Made by a program: the position numbers and the translations under genes
Assembly: GCF_916618745.1 (NCBI RefSeq)
Contig: NZ_OU745373.1
Coordinates: 2,246,501 to 2,310,500, forward strand
Origin: Cardiobacterium sp. Marseille-Q4385
GTDB lineage: Bacteria; Pseudomonadota; Gammaproteobacteria; Cardiobacteriales; Cardiobacteriaceae
DNA length: 64,000 bases
Reading direction: 5' to 3'
Part shown: one piece after another, positions 1 to 10,048 of the stretch
Position numbering within the stretch: position 1 is the first letter of the stretch
How the letters are laid out: each line of letters begins with the position of its first letter
The notes under the pieces: generated by a model
What the model saw: only the letters and a program-made list of their open reading frames with translations
Told to the model about the DNA's origin: nothing
Database searches by the model: none

Positions 1-4
1 TGTT

Positions 5-1159
5 TTATAGTCCCAACACGAGGCGGGTCGGGTCTTCGATGTGCTGTTTGATTTCGACAAGGAAGCCGACGGCTTCGCGGCCATCGATGATGCGGTGGTC
101 GTAGGACAGCGCGATGTACATCATCGGCGCGATGACGACCTGGCCGTTTTCGGCGATGGGGCGTTCGACGATGTTGTGCATGCCGAGGATGCCGCTTTGT
201 GGCGGGTTGATGATGGGGGTGGACATCATCGAGCCGAAGGTGCCGCCGTTGGTGATGGTGAAGGTGCCGCCGGTCATTTCTTCGATGGTGAGGCTGCCGT
301 CTTTGGCTTTGCCCGCGTAGTCGATGATTTGTTGTTCGATGTCGGCAAAGCCCATGTGTTCGGCGTTTCTCAGGATGGGGACGACGAGGCCGCGCGGTGA
401 GGAGACGGCGATGCCGATGTCGCAGTAGTTGTGGTAGATGATGTCGTCGCCGTCGATGGAGGCGTTCACCGCCGGGTATTTTTTCAGTGCGGCAACGGCG
501 GCTTTGACGAAGAAGGACATGAAGCCGAGTTTGGTGCCGTTTTTGGCGACGAAGGCGTCCTGGTGTTTTTTGCGCAGTTTCATGACGGCGGCCATGTTCA
601 CTTCGTTGAAGGTGGTGAGCATGGCGGCGTTATGCTGGGCGTCGAGCAGGCGTTCGGCGATGCGTTTGCGCAGGCGGGTCATCGGTACGCGTTCTTCGTG
701 ACGGCGACTGCCGCCGGCGAGGTGCTGGCGGATGTCGGCTTTGGTGATGCGGCCTCCTTTGCCGCTGCCTGCCACATCGCCTGCGGCCACGCTGTTTTCA
801 GCAGCGATTTTGCGCGCAGCGGGGCTCAGGGCTTTGTCGTCGGCGGGAGCGGCGGCTTTGGCAGCAGCCGGGGCGCTGGCAGCGGCTGCTGGAGCGGCTG
901 CAGCGGGGGCATCGGCTATTTCGCCTTCTTCGATGTAGGCGATGGTGTCGCCGCTGGTAACGGTGGTGCCGTCCTGGGCGAGGATTTGTTTGAGGATACC
1001 GCTTACCGGTGCGGGCAGTTCGAGGACGACTTTGTCGGTTTCGAGGTCAACGAGATTTTCGCCGGCGCGCACGGGGTCGCCGGGTTTTTTGGTCCAGTTG
1101 ATAAGGGTGGCGTCGGCGACGGATTCGGGCAGGGCGGGTACGGTTATGGCTGTGGTCAT
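5..1159 (-). CDS. sucB: 2-oxoglutarate dehydrogenase E2, dihydrolipoyllysine succinyltransferase
   Basis: E2 core of the 2-oxoglutarate dehydrogenase complex. It transfers succinyl from the E1-bound intermediate through its lipoyl arm to CoA, in the cytosolic TCA cycle. The 384-residue product has an N-terminal lipoyl domain with the lipoylated Lys43 in ETDKVV, an Ala/Pro-rich hinge, a peripheral-subunit-binding domain near residues 110-150, and a C-terminal acyltransferase domain ending in SYDHRIIDG (His355, Asp359 catalytic). The frame stays open 59 codons upstream, but the start at 1159 is chosen because MTTAITVPALPES is the usual E2 beginning and lies 8 bases after the sucA stop. The upstream extension overlaps sucA and has no domain. 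It is the second gene of a minus-strand sucA-sucB operon; lpd, if present, is outside the window. Confidence 0.96.
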   Translation of the reverse strand: MTTAITVPALPESVADATLINWTKKPGDPVRAGENLVDLETDKVVLELPAPVSGILKQILAQDGTTVTSGDTIAYIEEGEIADAPAAAAPAAAASAPAAAKAAAPADDKALSPAARKIAAENSVAAGDVAGSGKGGRITKADIRQHLAGGSRRHEERVPMTRLRKRIAERLLDAQHNAAMLTTFNEVNMAAVMKLRKKHQDAFVAKNGTKLGFMSFFVKAAVAALKKYPAVNASIDGDDIIYHNYCDIGIAVSSPRGLVVPILRNAEHMGFADIEQQIIDYAGKAKDGSLTIEEMTGGTFTITNGGTFGSMMSTPIINPPQSGILGMHNIVERPIAENGQVVIAPMMYIALSYDHRIIDGREAVGFLVEIKQHIEDPTRLVLGL

Positions 1160-1167
1160 GGGGTTCC

Positions 1168-3996
<2,829 letters not shown>

Positions 3997-4144
3997 GTGG
4001 TGTCCCCCGTGTAATCTGAATATCAGGCAGGCGTTATAATACGCACTGTTATGGTTAATAACAACGTCAACTCACAGCAAAACCACACAAAGCCACAGAA
4101 ATATCCCGGCAGCGGGTGGTGCTTTTTTCACAGGATTCAGCTTT

Positions 4145-4879
4145 ATGTCTCGCGAAAAATACACCGGCGGCGTACACGCCGTGCGGCAACTACTCGATGA
4201 TGGCGCAGTGCGCCGCCTTTTCGTCGCCGATAACAAGAAATCGAAAAACGTCGCCGCGCTGGTCGCCGACGCCCGGGCGCGCCACGTGCCGGTGGAAACC
4301 GTCGCCCTCTACGAAATTGACATGATGCTGCCCGGCGTGCGCCATCAGGGTATTGCCGCCCTCAGCGAAAGCCAGGCGCAGGCAGCAAGCTGGCAGGATG
4401 CGGTAGCGGGCATCGATAAGCCGCTTATCCTCGTGCTGGACAGCATCCAGGACCCGCACAACCTCGGCGCCTGCCTGCGTAGCGCGCTCGCCGCCGGAGT
4501 GCACGCGGTGCTGATTCCGAACAACCGTGCCGCTGACATCACCCCGGCAGTGGCAAAAGTCTCCTGCGGCGCGGCGGATGTGCTGCCCATATATAAAGTC
4601 AGCAACCTGCGCCGCGAAGTCGAAGCGATGCAGCGGCAAGGCATTTGGATAGTCGGCGGTGCGGGCGAAGCGGCGCAGACCATTTATGCCACCGACCTCA
4701 ACCTGCCGCTCGCCATCATCGTCGGCAATGAAGCAGAAGGCATCCGCCACGGTCTGCGCGAACAGTGCGATTTCCTCGCGCGTATCCCGATTGATGCGGC
4801 GATGGAAAGCCTGAATGTTTCCGTTGCTTGCGGCGTAATGCTGTTTGAAGCGCGCCGCCAGCGGCTGTTTGCCGGATGA
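4145..4879 (+). CDS. rlmB: 23S rRNA 2'-O-ribose methyltransferase (Gm2251)
   Basis: SpoU-family (SPOUT) methyltransferase of 244 residues that uses SAM to methylate the 2'-hydroxyl of G2251 in the P loop of 23S rRNA. The N-terminal L30-like RNA-binding domain begins GGVHAVRQLL. The C-terminal catalytic domain carries the three SpoU motifs: DPHNLGACLRSA near residues 105-120, IIVGNEAEGIR, and ESLNVSVACGVMLFE, which form the trefoil knot that binds SAM. A close relative, TrmH, lacks the L30-like domain and the start seen here. It is monocistronic and closed by a strong terminator at 4896-4923. A perfect TATAAT at 4035-4040 could be its -10, without a convincing -35. Confidence 0.95.
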   Translation: MSREKYTGGVHAVRQLLDDGAVRRLFVADNKKSKNVAALVADARARHVPVETVALYEIDMMLPGVRHQGIAALSESQAQAASWQDAVAGIDKPLILVLDSIQDPHNLGACLRSALAAGVHAVLIPNNRAADITPAVAKVSCGAADVLPIYKVSNLRREVEAMQRQGIWIVGGAGEAAQTIYATDLNLPLAIIVGNEAEGIRHGLREQCDFLARIPIDAAMESLNVSVACGVMLFEARRQRLFAG

Positions 4880-4895
4880 GGATTTGACCTTAAAT

Positions 4896-4923
4896 AAAAG
4901 CCCCGCTTGTGCGGGGCTTTTTT
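4896..4923 (+). terminator. Rho-independent terminator after rlmB
   Basis: The inverted repeat AAAGCCCCGC / GCGGGGCTTT with a 4-base loop is followed by a T run. It sits 15 bases after the rlmB stop. It also faces the minus-strand gene ending at 4940, so it may work in both directions. Confidence 0.9.
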
Positions 4924-4939
4924 ATCTAATTCACGAATG

Positions 4940-5167
4940 CTATTTGCCTTTGCAAATAAAAAATTGACCTAATATGGGAAAGAGAACTGCATAATGAATA
5001 ATTAAATTTACAACATGTGTAAAACTTTTCCCATATTCCATTTTTATATCTATCGGAATAAAAAACCGATAGAATAAGGCAGCTTCAATAGAAACGAGGA
5101 AGATAATTACCCACCATTGTCCATCAGGGCTTAGTTTATTCCATCGCTCCTTAAATATCTTAAACAC
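4940..5167 (-). CDS. Small two-helix membrane protein, orphan microcin-immunity-like
   Basis: A 75-residue protein with two hydrophobic segments (about residues 18-37 and 50-70) separated by a charged loop, with basic ends. It is clearly homologous to the 74-residue product at 7207-7431: MF-I-K--W-KL at the start, FL--IEA-L-YRFF-P in the first helix, and HY--LFP-L---F---K at the end. The start is GTG at 5167, supported by AGGAG eight bases upstream; there is no ATG in a usable place. Unlike its two relatives it lies on the minus strand behind an XRE regulator, with no double-glycine precursor beside it. Inference: an orphan immunity gene giving protection against a microcin not encoded here, or kept after loss of its partner. 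It could be any small membrane protein; function is unproven. Confidence 0.72.
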   Translation of the reverse strand: MFKIFKERWNKLSPDGQWWVIIFLVSIEAALFYRFFIPIDIKMEYGKSFTHVVNLIIHYAVLFPILGQFFICKGK

Positions 5168-5192
5168 AAGATCTCCTCTGCAAATAGCGACG

Positions 5193-5405
5193 TCAATCTA
5201 ATCCGCTGTCCTGTTGTGCCAATAACGCGGCAACTTCGGTTTGCAGGACTTGGGCAAGCTGCTGCAAGCGGTCAATTCTCGGCGGCACCTGGCCGCGTTC
5301 CATGCGGGCATAGGTGGAAGAAGCAATGCCGAGCTTCTCGGCCATGTCTTCCTGCGTGAGATGACGGGCCTTGCGCAAATTTTGGAGGAGGGTGGTATTG
5401 ATCAT
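5193..5405 (-). CDS. XRE-family helix-turn-helix regulator
   Basis: A 70-residue Cro/CI-type HTH protein. LRKARHLTQEDMAEKLGIAS followed by TYARMERGQVPP forms the classic five-helix DNA-binding domain over residues 5-60. There is no effector or protease domain, so it is a minimal repressor. It starts at the ATG at 5405 with AAGGAG six bases upstream. It is followed after 25 bases by the orphan immunity-like gene, with which it is probably co-transcribed. It is divergent from the microcin modules and shares the long upstream region 5406-5882 with them. Control of the microcin operon is a reasonable inference but no operator has been shown. Confidence 0.85.
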   Translation of the reverse strand: MINTTLLQNLRKARHLTQEDMAEKLGIASSTYARMERGQVPPRIDRLQQLAQVLQTEVAALLAQQDSGLD

Positions 5406-5882
5406 GGTGTCTCCTTACTCTGTCGGTTGTTGAAAAAGCCGGTGCTAATGGGGAAAAACGAGAGGAAACAACATCCCTGTCTTCACCCTGTCCAGATGGA
5501 TGCATGGTAAGCAGAAGCCCCTTTGCGGGGCAAGCGTCAGATGCACTGAGTCGCGCAGTGCAAACTGTTGGGTCGGTAAATATTCTTTTATTATCAGTGG
5601 ATTGACGATGATCCTGTGAAAAATGGATTTTTGCCCCGCCGCTTTTCTTGCGGTTTTTTAATCCTGCCTACGGCAAGACTGATCAACCGGCAAACAGACG
5701 GTTTTCTGTGGAGATTGGATGAAACAGGATGAAAAAAGTGGAAATCGGTCATTTTCGCCCTGTTCTAACCCTGAATTTTTGCCTATGCTAAACCCGTCTT
5801 AAACATAATGCTGCTTGGAGTACAAACAAGGCTTGCGGTAGCTTGTATGCGGTAAGATTGGGTTGGATTGTGGGGAGATATT
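5406..5882. promoter_or_regulatory. Divergent control region between XRE gene and first microcin module
   Basis: A 477-base stretch without a gene. The left half (5406-5624) is unique and contains two short hairpins: GCCCC/GGGGC near 5517-5531 and GCACTG/CAGTGC near 5542-5560. From 5625 onward the sequence is repeated at 6949 with a constant 1324-base offset. Within the repeated half, TTGCCT (5779-5784) and CATAAT (5804-5809) are the best but imperfect -35/-10 pair (19-base spacer). The segment ACAAGGCT..AGCTTGT at about 5826-5846 can fold in the presumed leader. The first module's membrane-protein gene starts at 5883. Confidence 0.55.
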
Positions 5883-5899
5883 ATGTTTAGGATAGTTAA
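5625..5899 (+). repeat. Direct repeat R1, copy A (module promoter segment)
   Basis: About 275 bases that match 6949-7223 without any insertion or deletion (constant offset 1324). The match runs from GGATTTTT to just past the start codon of the small membrane protein gene. Each copy therefore delivers the same promoter and leader, ribosome binding site region and first codons to its own module. Confidence 0.88.
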
Positions 5900-6092
5900 G
5901 GGAATATGGATTGAGTTAAATGATAAGGTAAAATTCTTTATCATTATGTGCTTTATGATAGCTGTGATTACTTTTATAGTTGGGTATTCAATGCTGATTA
6001 TTAGCCCAAACTGGCAGTATGCTAGTATTGTTATTTATACTGCTAATTTTATTTCAATCTATGTTTTTTATTTTTATTTCTGGAGAAAGTAA
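5883..6092 (+). CDS. Putative microcin immunity protein, module 1
   Basis: A 69-residue, strongly hydrophobic protein with two predicted membrane helices (about residues 18-38 and 45-66) and a basic C-terminus FWRK. The frame opens slightly upstream, but the ATG at 5883 has a GGGGAG ribosome binding site and matches the start of the related gene at 7207. The stop lies 2 bases before the double-glycine precursor at 6095, the same immunity-then-precursor arrangement as cvi-cvaC of colicin V. Similarity to the other two small membrane proteins is mostly confined to the N-terminus (MF-I-K--W--L). Function rests on size, topology and position; not proven. Confidence 0.72.
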   Translation: MFRIVKGIWIELNDKVKFFIIMCFMIAVITFIVGYSMLIISPNWQYASIVIYTANFISIYVFYFYFWRK

Positions 6093-6094
6093 TA

Positions 6095-6454
6095 ATGCGT
6101 GAATTATCTATACATGAACAGGATATTGTGTCAGGCGGTAGTGGTAATTTGGCTGGCAATGTTATCGCTCAAAATGCTTTTGCAGGTATGGTAATTTATT
6201 CCATTGGTGCTGCCGTTAGTCCATATAACAAAATAACAGGTGAGGGATTATTAGCTGCAGCCACTGCTGGTGCTGCTTTTGGTGCTGTTGGAAAGGTTAT
6301 CCCTAAATCTTTCCAAGCTAGTCATCCTCAAACCACAGCCTTGGCTCAAGGATCTGCCGCAGCAGCGGCAGGTGGCCTAACAGATCAGGCTACTAACTGG
6401 ATGAACAACTTAGCTCAAATTCGACAGAAACAACTTGCAGATTTGGGTGAGTAA
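6095..6454 (+). CDS. Class II microcin (colicin V-type) precursor 1
   Basis: A 119-residue precursor. Leader MRELSIHEQDIVSGG ends in Gly14-Gly15 and follows the colicin V leader pattern (MRTLTLNELDSVSGG), the recognition site of C39-peptidase exporters. Cleavage after Gly15 would release a 104-residue peptide rich in Ala and Gly, with a hydrophobic glycine-spaced segment (about residues 58-72 of the precursor) and a polar tail ending QKQLADLGE. There are no cysteines in it, so no disulfides are expected. The start codon lies 2 bases after the upstream stop with GGAGA eight bases before it, so translation is likely coupled. AT-rich composition contrasts with the flanking chromosome and suggests transfer. 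The target is unknown; membrane action is inferred from the family. Confidence 0.85.
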   Translation: MRELSIHEQDIVSGGSGNLAGNVIAQNAFAGMVIYSIGAAVSPYNKITGEGLLAAATAGAAFGAVGKVIPKSFQASHPQTTALAQGSAAAAAGGLTDQATNWMNNLAQIRQKQLADLGE

Positions 6455-6470
6455 ATCTAATTTTTGATGT

Positions 6471-6510
6471 AAGGAAGGCTGCCCATCCGGGCAGCCTTCC
6501 TTATTTTTAT
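6471..6510 (+). terminator. Hairpin between precursor 1 and exporter remnant
   Basis: A near-perfect inverted repeat, AAGGAAGGCTGCCC / GGGCAGCCTTCCTT (6471-6502), is followed by ATTTTTAT. It lies inside the transcription unit, between the precursor and the exporter gene, so it may act as an attenuator that keeps exporter mRNA lower than precursor mRNA. A slightly weaker version is at 7888-7920 in module 2. Confidence 0.75.
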
Positions 6511-6874
6511 CCCCCAGCAAGGAATCCTTTATGTCCGATTATCTCGCCCGCCTTTCTTTCGGCTTTACCTGCAAGTTGCCCGTCGTCCTGCAAACCGAGG
6601 CGGCGGAATGCGGTCTGGCCTGTATTGCCTCCGTCCTCGGTTTCCACGGTTTTCACACCGATTTGCGGCGGCTGCGGGCGCGCTACAACGTCTCGCTGAA
6701 AGGGGTAACGCTGGGCGACATGGTGCGTTTTGCCGGTGGGATGAACTTGACCGCGCGAGCGTTGCGGCTAGAGCTGGACGAGCTGGCGAACCTGCGCCTG
6801 CCCTGCATCCTGCACTGGGATTTGAATCATTTTGTGGTGTTGCAGGCAGTCAGGCGGGGCGGGATTGTCACCAT
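6477..6874 (+). repeat. Direct repeat R2, copy A (hairpin plus C39 peptidase coding segment)
   Basis: About 398 bases that match 7889-8286 at a constant offset of 1412 with only scattered substitutions. The repeat spans the hairpin, the exporter ribosome binding site and the first 113 or so exporter codons. Together with R1 it brackets a non-homologous core holding the precursor and most of the immunity gene. Confidence 0.88.
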
Positions 6875-6929
6875 CATCTGCGTACGGGTGCTTGCGCTGA
6901 CTAGCCCTTTTTTCACACAGTGGGGGTGA
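6531..6929 (+). pseudogene. Remnant of C39-peptidase ABC exporter
   Basis: The first 113 residues are virtually identical to the intact exporter at 7943, including Gln21, Cys27 and His100 of the C39 peptidase. The sequence then jumps: about 200 bases equivalent to 8287-8486 are missing. A short piece of the first membrane helix (LTSPFFTQW) follows, and the frame ends at 6929. The catalytic Asp116 (DPA) is lost, as are all membrane and ATPase domains. The 132-residue product cannot export and probably cannot cleave. The remnant shows that module 1 once carried a complete exporter, or that R2 was copied with part of it. A leader-binding role for the truncated protein is possible but speculative. 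Confidence 0.85.
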
Positions 6930-6948
6930 TTGAACACGTGATTGTCCA

Positions 6949-7223
6949 GGATTTTTATTCCACCGTTTTTCTTGCTGTTTTTTAATCCTGCCTACGGCAA
7001 GACTAATCAACCGGCAAACACGCGGTTTTCTGTGGGGATTGGATGAAACAGGATGAAAAAAGTGGAAATCGGTCATTTTCGTCCTGTTCTAACCCTGAAT
7101 TTTTGCCTATGCTGAACCCGTCTTAAACATAACGCTGCTTGGAGTACAAACAAGGCTTGCGGTAGCTTGTATGCAGTAAGATTTGTTTTATTTTTGAGGA
7201 AATATTATGTTTGGGATAATCAA
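6949..7223 (+). repeat. Direct repeat R1, copy B (module promoter segment)
   Basis: Second copy of the 275-base segment at 5625-5899, gap-free, beginning immediately after the exporter remnant and running into the start of the second immunity gene. It contains the same TTGCCT and CATAA(C/T) elements (CATAAC here) and the same ACAAGGCT..AGCTTGT fold, so module 2 has its own promoter. Confidence 0.88.
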
Positions 7224-7431
7224 AAAATGGTGGGATAAATTAGGCGAAATAAGTCAGTATAACATTATATCTTTTCTAATTATCATAGAAGCTTCACTAT
7301 GTTATCGATTTTTTATGCCAATGTCTTTAAGAGGCGATCGATATGAATATCTTATCTATATTAATGCGCTTGCTCATTACATTATATTATTTCCTGTTTT
7401 AATCAAATTGTTTATGCGTAAAAGGAAATAG
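7207..7431 (+). CDS. Putative microcin immunity protein, module 2
   Basis: A 74-residue protein with two hydrophobic segments (about residues 17-36 and 47-67) and a very basic tail (MRKRK). It starts at the ATG at 7207 with GAGGA seven bases upstream, and its stop is 1 base before the double-glycine precursor at 7433, so translation is coupled. It is closely related to the orphan protein at 4940-5167 and only weakly to the module 1 protein at 5883. By position and topology it is the candidate self-protection protein for precursor 2, as Cvi is for colicin V. The function is inferred. Confidence 0.75.
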   Translation: MFGIIKKWWDKLGEISQYNIISFLIIIEASLCYRFFMPMSLRGDRYEYLIYINALAHYIILFPVLIKLFMRKRK

Positions 7432-7432
7432 C

Positions 7433-7846
7433 ATGAGAGAATTAAACTTAAATGAATTAGAATCCGTTACTGGCGGAGTTGGTCTATCCGTCATTGGCGC
7501 TGGCTTGGCCGCAACTGGCCGCGTATTAGCCGCTGTTGCAAGAAGCCCAATTACCCATAGAGTCGCTAGTGATGCTGCATTAGGTGCAGGTATGGGGGCA
7601 GCGACTTCTTGGCTAAGCTCAGGAGAAGTATCTGCAGAAGCAGCAGCCGGTGGCGCCCTCGGTGGTGTGGCTGGTGGTGCTATCGGTAGAGGATTGGCGA
7701 CGGTATTAGGTGTTGGTAAAGCAAGAGCAGCAACTATAGGTTCCAATATGGGTGGATTAACAGGAGCCGCATATACGGGCGTGTTTACTGGGCAAGGCCC
7801 ATTGTCGCGGACAGAAATAGCCATGCTGGAATCGGGTGGTTGGTAA
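7433..7846 (+). CDS. Class II microcin (colicin V-type) precursor 2
   Basis: A 137-residue precursor whose leader MRELNLNELESVTGG is nearly that of colicin V, with Gly14-Gly15 as the processing site. The predicted mature peptide has 122 residues, no cysteine, and many small residues with repeated GxxxG-like spacings (for example GGALGGVAGGAIG), typical of membrane-active microcins. The C-terminus is SGGW. AAAGGA precedes the ATG at 7433. It shares only the leader pattern and general Ala/Gly richness with precursor 1, although the DNA on both sides of the two cores is nearly identical. AT-rich relative to the chromosome. Its maturation and export would be by the adjacent exporter at 7943. Confidence 0.88.
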   Translation: MRELNLNELESVTGGVGLSVIGAGLAATGRVLAAVARSPITHRVASDAALGAGMGAATSWLSSGEVSAEAAAGGALGGVAGGAIGRGLATVLGVGKARAATIGSNMGGLTGAAYTGVFTGQGPLSRTEIAMLESGGW

Positions 7847-7887
7847 AAGTATCAACCAAACATACCGTGTTCTATAATTAAATTATC

Positions 7888-7920
7888 AGGCTGTCCATCC
7901 GGGCAGCCTTCTTTATTTTT
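7888..7920 (+). terminator. Hairpin between precursor 2 and exporter
   Basis: AGGCTGTCC / GGGCAGCCT with one G-T pair is followed by TTCTTTATTTTT. It is a weaker copy of the module 1 hairpin and again lies between precursor and exporter, where partial read-through would set the exporter level. Confidence 0.65.
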
Positions 7921-8286
7921 ATCCCCCAGCAAGGAATCCTTTATGTCCGATTATCTCGCCCGCCTTTCTTTCGGCTTTACCTGCAAGTTACCCGTCGTCC
8001 TGCAAACCGAGGCGGCGGAATGCGGCCTGGCCTGTCTTGCCTCCGTCCTTGGTTTCCACGGTTTTCACACCGATTTACGGCGGCTGCGGGCGCGCTACAA
8101 CGTCTCGCTGAAAGGGGTAACGCTGGGCGATATGGTGCGTTTTGCCGGCGGGATGAACTTGACCGCGCGGGCGCTGCGCCTAGAGCTGGACGAGCTGGCA
8201 AATCTGCGTCTGCCCTGCATTCTGCATTGGGATTTGAATCATTTTGTGGTGTTGCAGGCGGTCAGGCGGGGCGGGATTGTCATCAT
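7889..8286 (+). repeat. Direct repeat R2, copy B (hairpin plus C39 peptidase coding segment)
   Basis: Partner of 6477-6874 at a constant offset of 1412. It holds the hairpin, ribosome binding site AAGGAATCC, and the N-terminal peptidase codons of the intact exporter. Confidence 0.88.
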
Positions 8287-10048
8287 GGATCCGGCGGCGG
8301 GGCTGCGCTATATCCGTATGGAGGAGGTGTCGCGCCGTTTTACTGGCGTGGCGCTGGAATTGTGGCCGGATACGCGGTTTGAGGAGAAGCGGGAGGCGAG
8401 GAAAATCCGCATCCTGCCGCTGTTGCGCGGGGTGGTGGGGCTGAAGCGCTCGCTGGCACAGTTGTTGTTGCTGGCGGCAGCGTTGCAGGTGTTTGCGCTG
8501 GCCAGCCCTTTTTTCACGCAGTGGGTGATTGACCGCGCGATTGTCTCTGCCGACCGCGATTTGCTCCTCACGCTGGCGCTGGGCTTCGGCCTCTTGATGC
8601 TGGTGCAGCAGCTGGTGTCGCTGTTGCAGGCGTGGGCGGGGATGTTTCTGGCGACGACGCTCAATGTGCAGTGGAAGGCCAATGTGTTCCGCCATTTGCT
8701 GGATTTGCCGGCGGCGTATTTCGTCAAGCGGCACCTGGGCGATGTGATGTCGCGTTTCGGTGAGGTGGACAGTATTCAGGGCACGCTGACTTCGACGTTT
8801 TTTGTACTGGTGCTGAACAGCCTGATGGCGGTGTTCACGCTGGCGCTGATGCTGCTGTACAGCCCGAAGCTGTCGGCGGTGGTGCTGGTGATGTTGCTGG
8901 TGTATTCCGCCATCCGCTGGGTGGCGTATTACCCGCTGCGGCGCGCGACGGAGGAAAACATTGTCCATGCGGCGAAGCAGAGCAGTTATTTCATGGAGAC
9001 GGTGCGCGGTATCCAGACGGTGAAGCTGTTTGAAAAGGGCGCACAGCGGCATGGCACCTGGATGAACCTTTTTGTGGATACGGTGAATACCGGGCTGACG
9101 ACGCAGAAGCTGGCGATGCTGTTCGAGTTCGCCAACAGCCTGCTCTTTGGCGTGGCAAATATTCTGATTGTGTACTGGGGCGCGGTGTCGGTGCTGGACG
9201 GCGCGTTTACGGTGGGGGCGCTGATGGCGTTCATGTCGTACAAGTCGCAGTTCGAGGGCAAGGTCGGCTCGCTGATTGACCAGTTCGTGCAAATCAAGAT
9301 GCTCGGCCTGCATGCGGAGCGGCTGGCGGATATTGTGCTGGAAGAGACGGAAAGCGGGCACACGGGCAGCCCGCTTTTGCCGGAGGCGCCGGAACGTTTT
9401 GATATTACGGTGGAAAACGTGTCCTTCCGCTATGCGGACAACGAGCCGTATGTGCTGGAAAATTTCAGCCTGCATATTGCGCAGGGAGAGGCGCTGGCGC
9501 TGGCTGGGCCTTCAGGCTGCGGCAAATCGACGCTGATTCAGCTATTGACCGGCAACCTGAAACCGGAAACGGGCAAGGTGCTGCTGGGCGGGCACGATAT
9601 TCACGCCCTGCCGCCTGCTTTTATCCGCCGTTATAGCGCGACGGTGATGCAGGATGATGTGCTCTTTGCGGGCTCGATTGCGGAAAATATCTGCTTTTTT
9701 GATGATGCGCCTGATATGGCGAAGATTGAGCAGTGTGCGCGAATGGCGAATATTCATCAGGAAATTGCCGCCATGCCGATGGGCTATGAAACGCTCATTG
9801 GCGACATGGGTAGCGCGCTCTCGGGCGGGCAGAAACAGCGGCTGATTCTCGCCCGCGCGCTGTACCGCGAGCCGAAAATCCTGTTTTTGGACGAAGCAAG
9901 CAGCCATCTGGATGTGGCGAATGAACGCGTCATCAATGACAACCTGCGCCGCCTGAATATCACCAAGATTATGGTTGCACACCGCCGCGAGACGCTGGAT
10001 GCGGCAGATCGGGTGGTGTCTTTCGGTGCTACTGCTGTTCCGGCGTGA
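7943..10048 (+). CDS. Microcin-processing ABC exporter with C39 peptidase (CvaB-type)
   Basis: A 701-residue inner-membrane transporter that removes double-glycine leaders and exports the peptide. Domains: N-terminal C39 peptidase, residues 1-135, with Gln21, Cys27, His100 and Asp116 (DPA) as the catalytic set; six-helix ABC membrane domain, about 160-440; and ATPase with Walker A GPSGCGKST (522-530), signature LSGGQ (626-630), Walker B LFLDEA (Asp650-Glu651) and the H-loop in MVAHR. All key residues are present, so it should be active. It probably serves both precursors, because the exporter of module 1 is a remnant. It starts at the ATG at 7943 with AAGGA upstream. The stop is followed at once by a repeat array. 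It is GC-rich like the chromosome, unlike the precursor genes. Confidence 0.95.
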   Translation: MSDYLARLSFGFTCKLPVVLQTEAAECGLACLASVLGFHGFHTDLRRLRARYNVSLKGVTLGDMVRFAGGMNLTARALRLELDELANLRLPCILHWDLNHFVVLQAVRRGGIVIMDPAAGLRYIRMEEVSRRFTGVALELWPDTRFEEKREARKIRILPLLRGVVGLKRSLAQLLLLAAALQVFALASPFFTQWVIDRAIVSADRDLLLTLALGFGLLMLVQQLVSLLQAWAGMFLATTLNVQWKANVFRHLLDLPAAYFVKRHLGDVMSRFGEVDSIQGTLTSTFFVLVLNSLMAVFTLALMLLYSPKLSAVVLVMLLVYSAIRWVAYYPLRRATEENIVHAAKQSSYFMETVRGIQTVKLFEKGAQRHGTWMNLFVDTVNTGLTTQKLAMLFEFANSLLFGVANILIVYWGAVSVLDGAFTVGALMAFMSYKSQFEGKVGSLIDQFVQIKMLGLHAERLADIVLEETESGHTGSPLLPEAPERFDITVENVSFRYADNEPYVLENFSLHIAQGEALALAGPSGCGKSTLIQLLTGNLKPETGKVLLGGHDIHALPPAFIRRYSATVMQDDVLFAGSIAENICFFDDAPDMAKIEQCARMANIHQEIAAMPMGYETLIGDMGSALSGGQKQRLILARALYREPKILFLDEASSHLDVANERVINDNLRRLNITKIMVAHRRETLDAADRVVSFGATAVPA

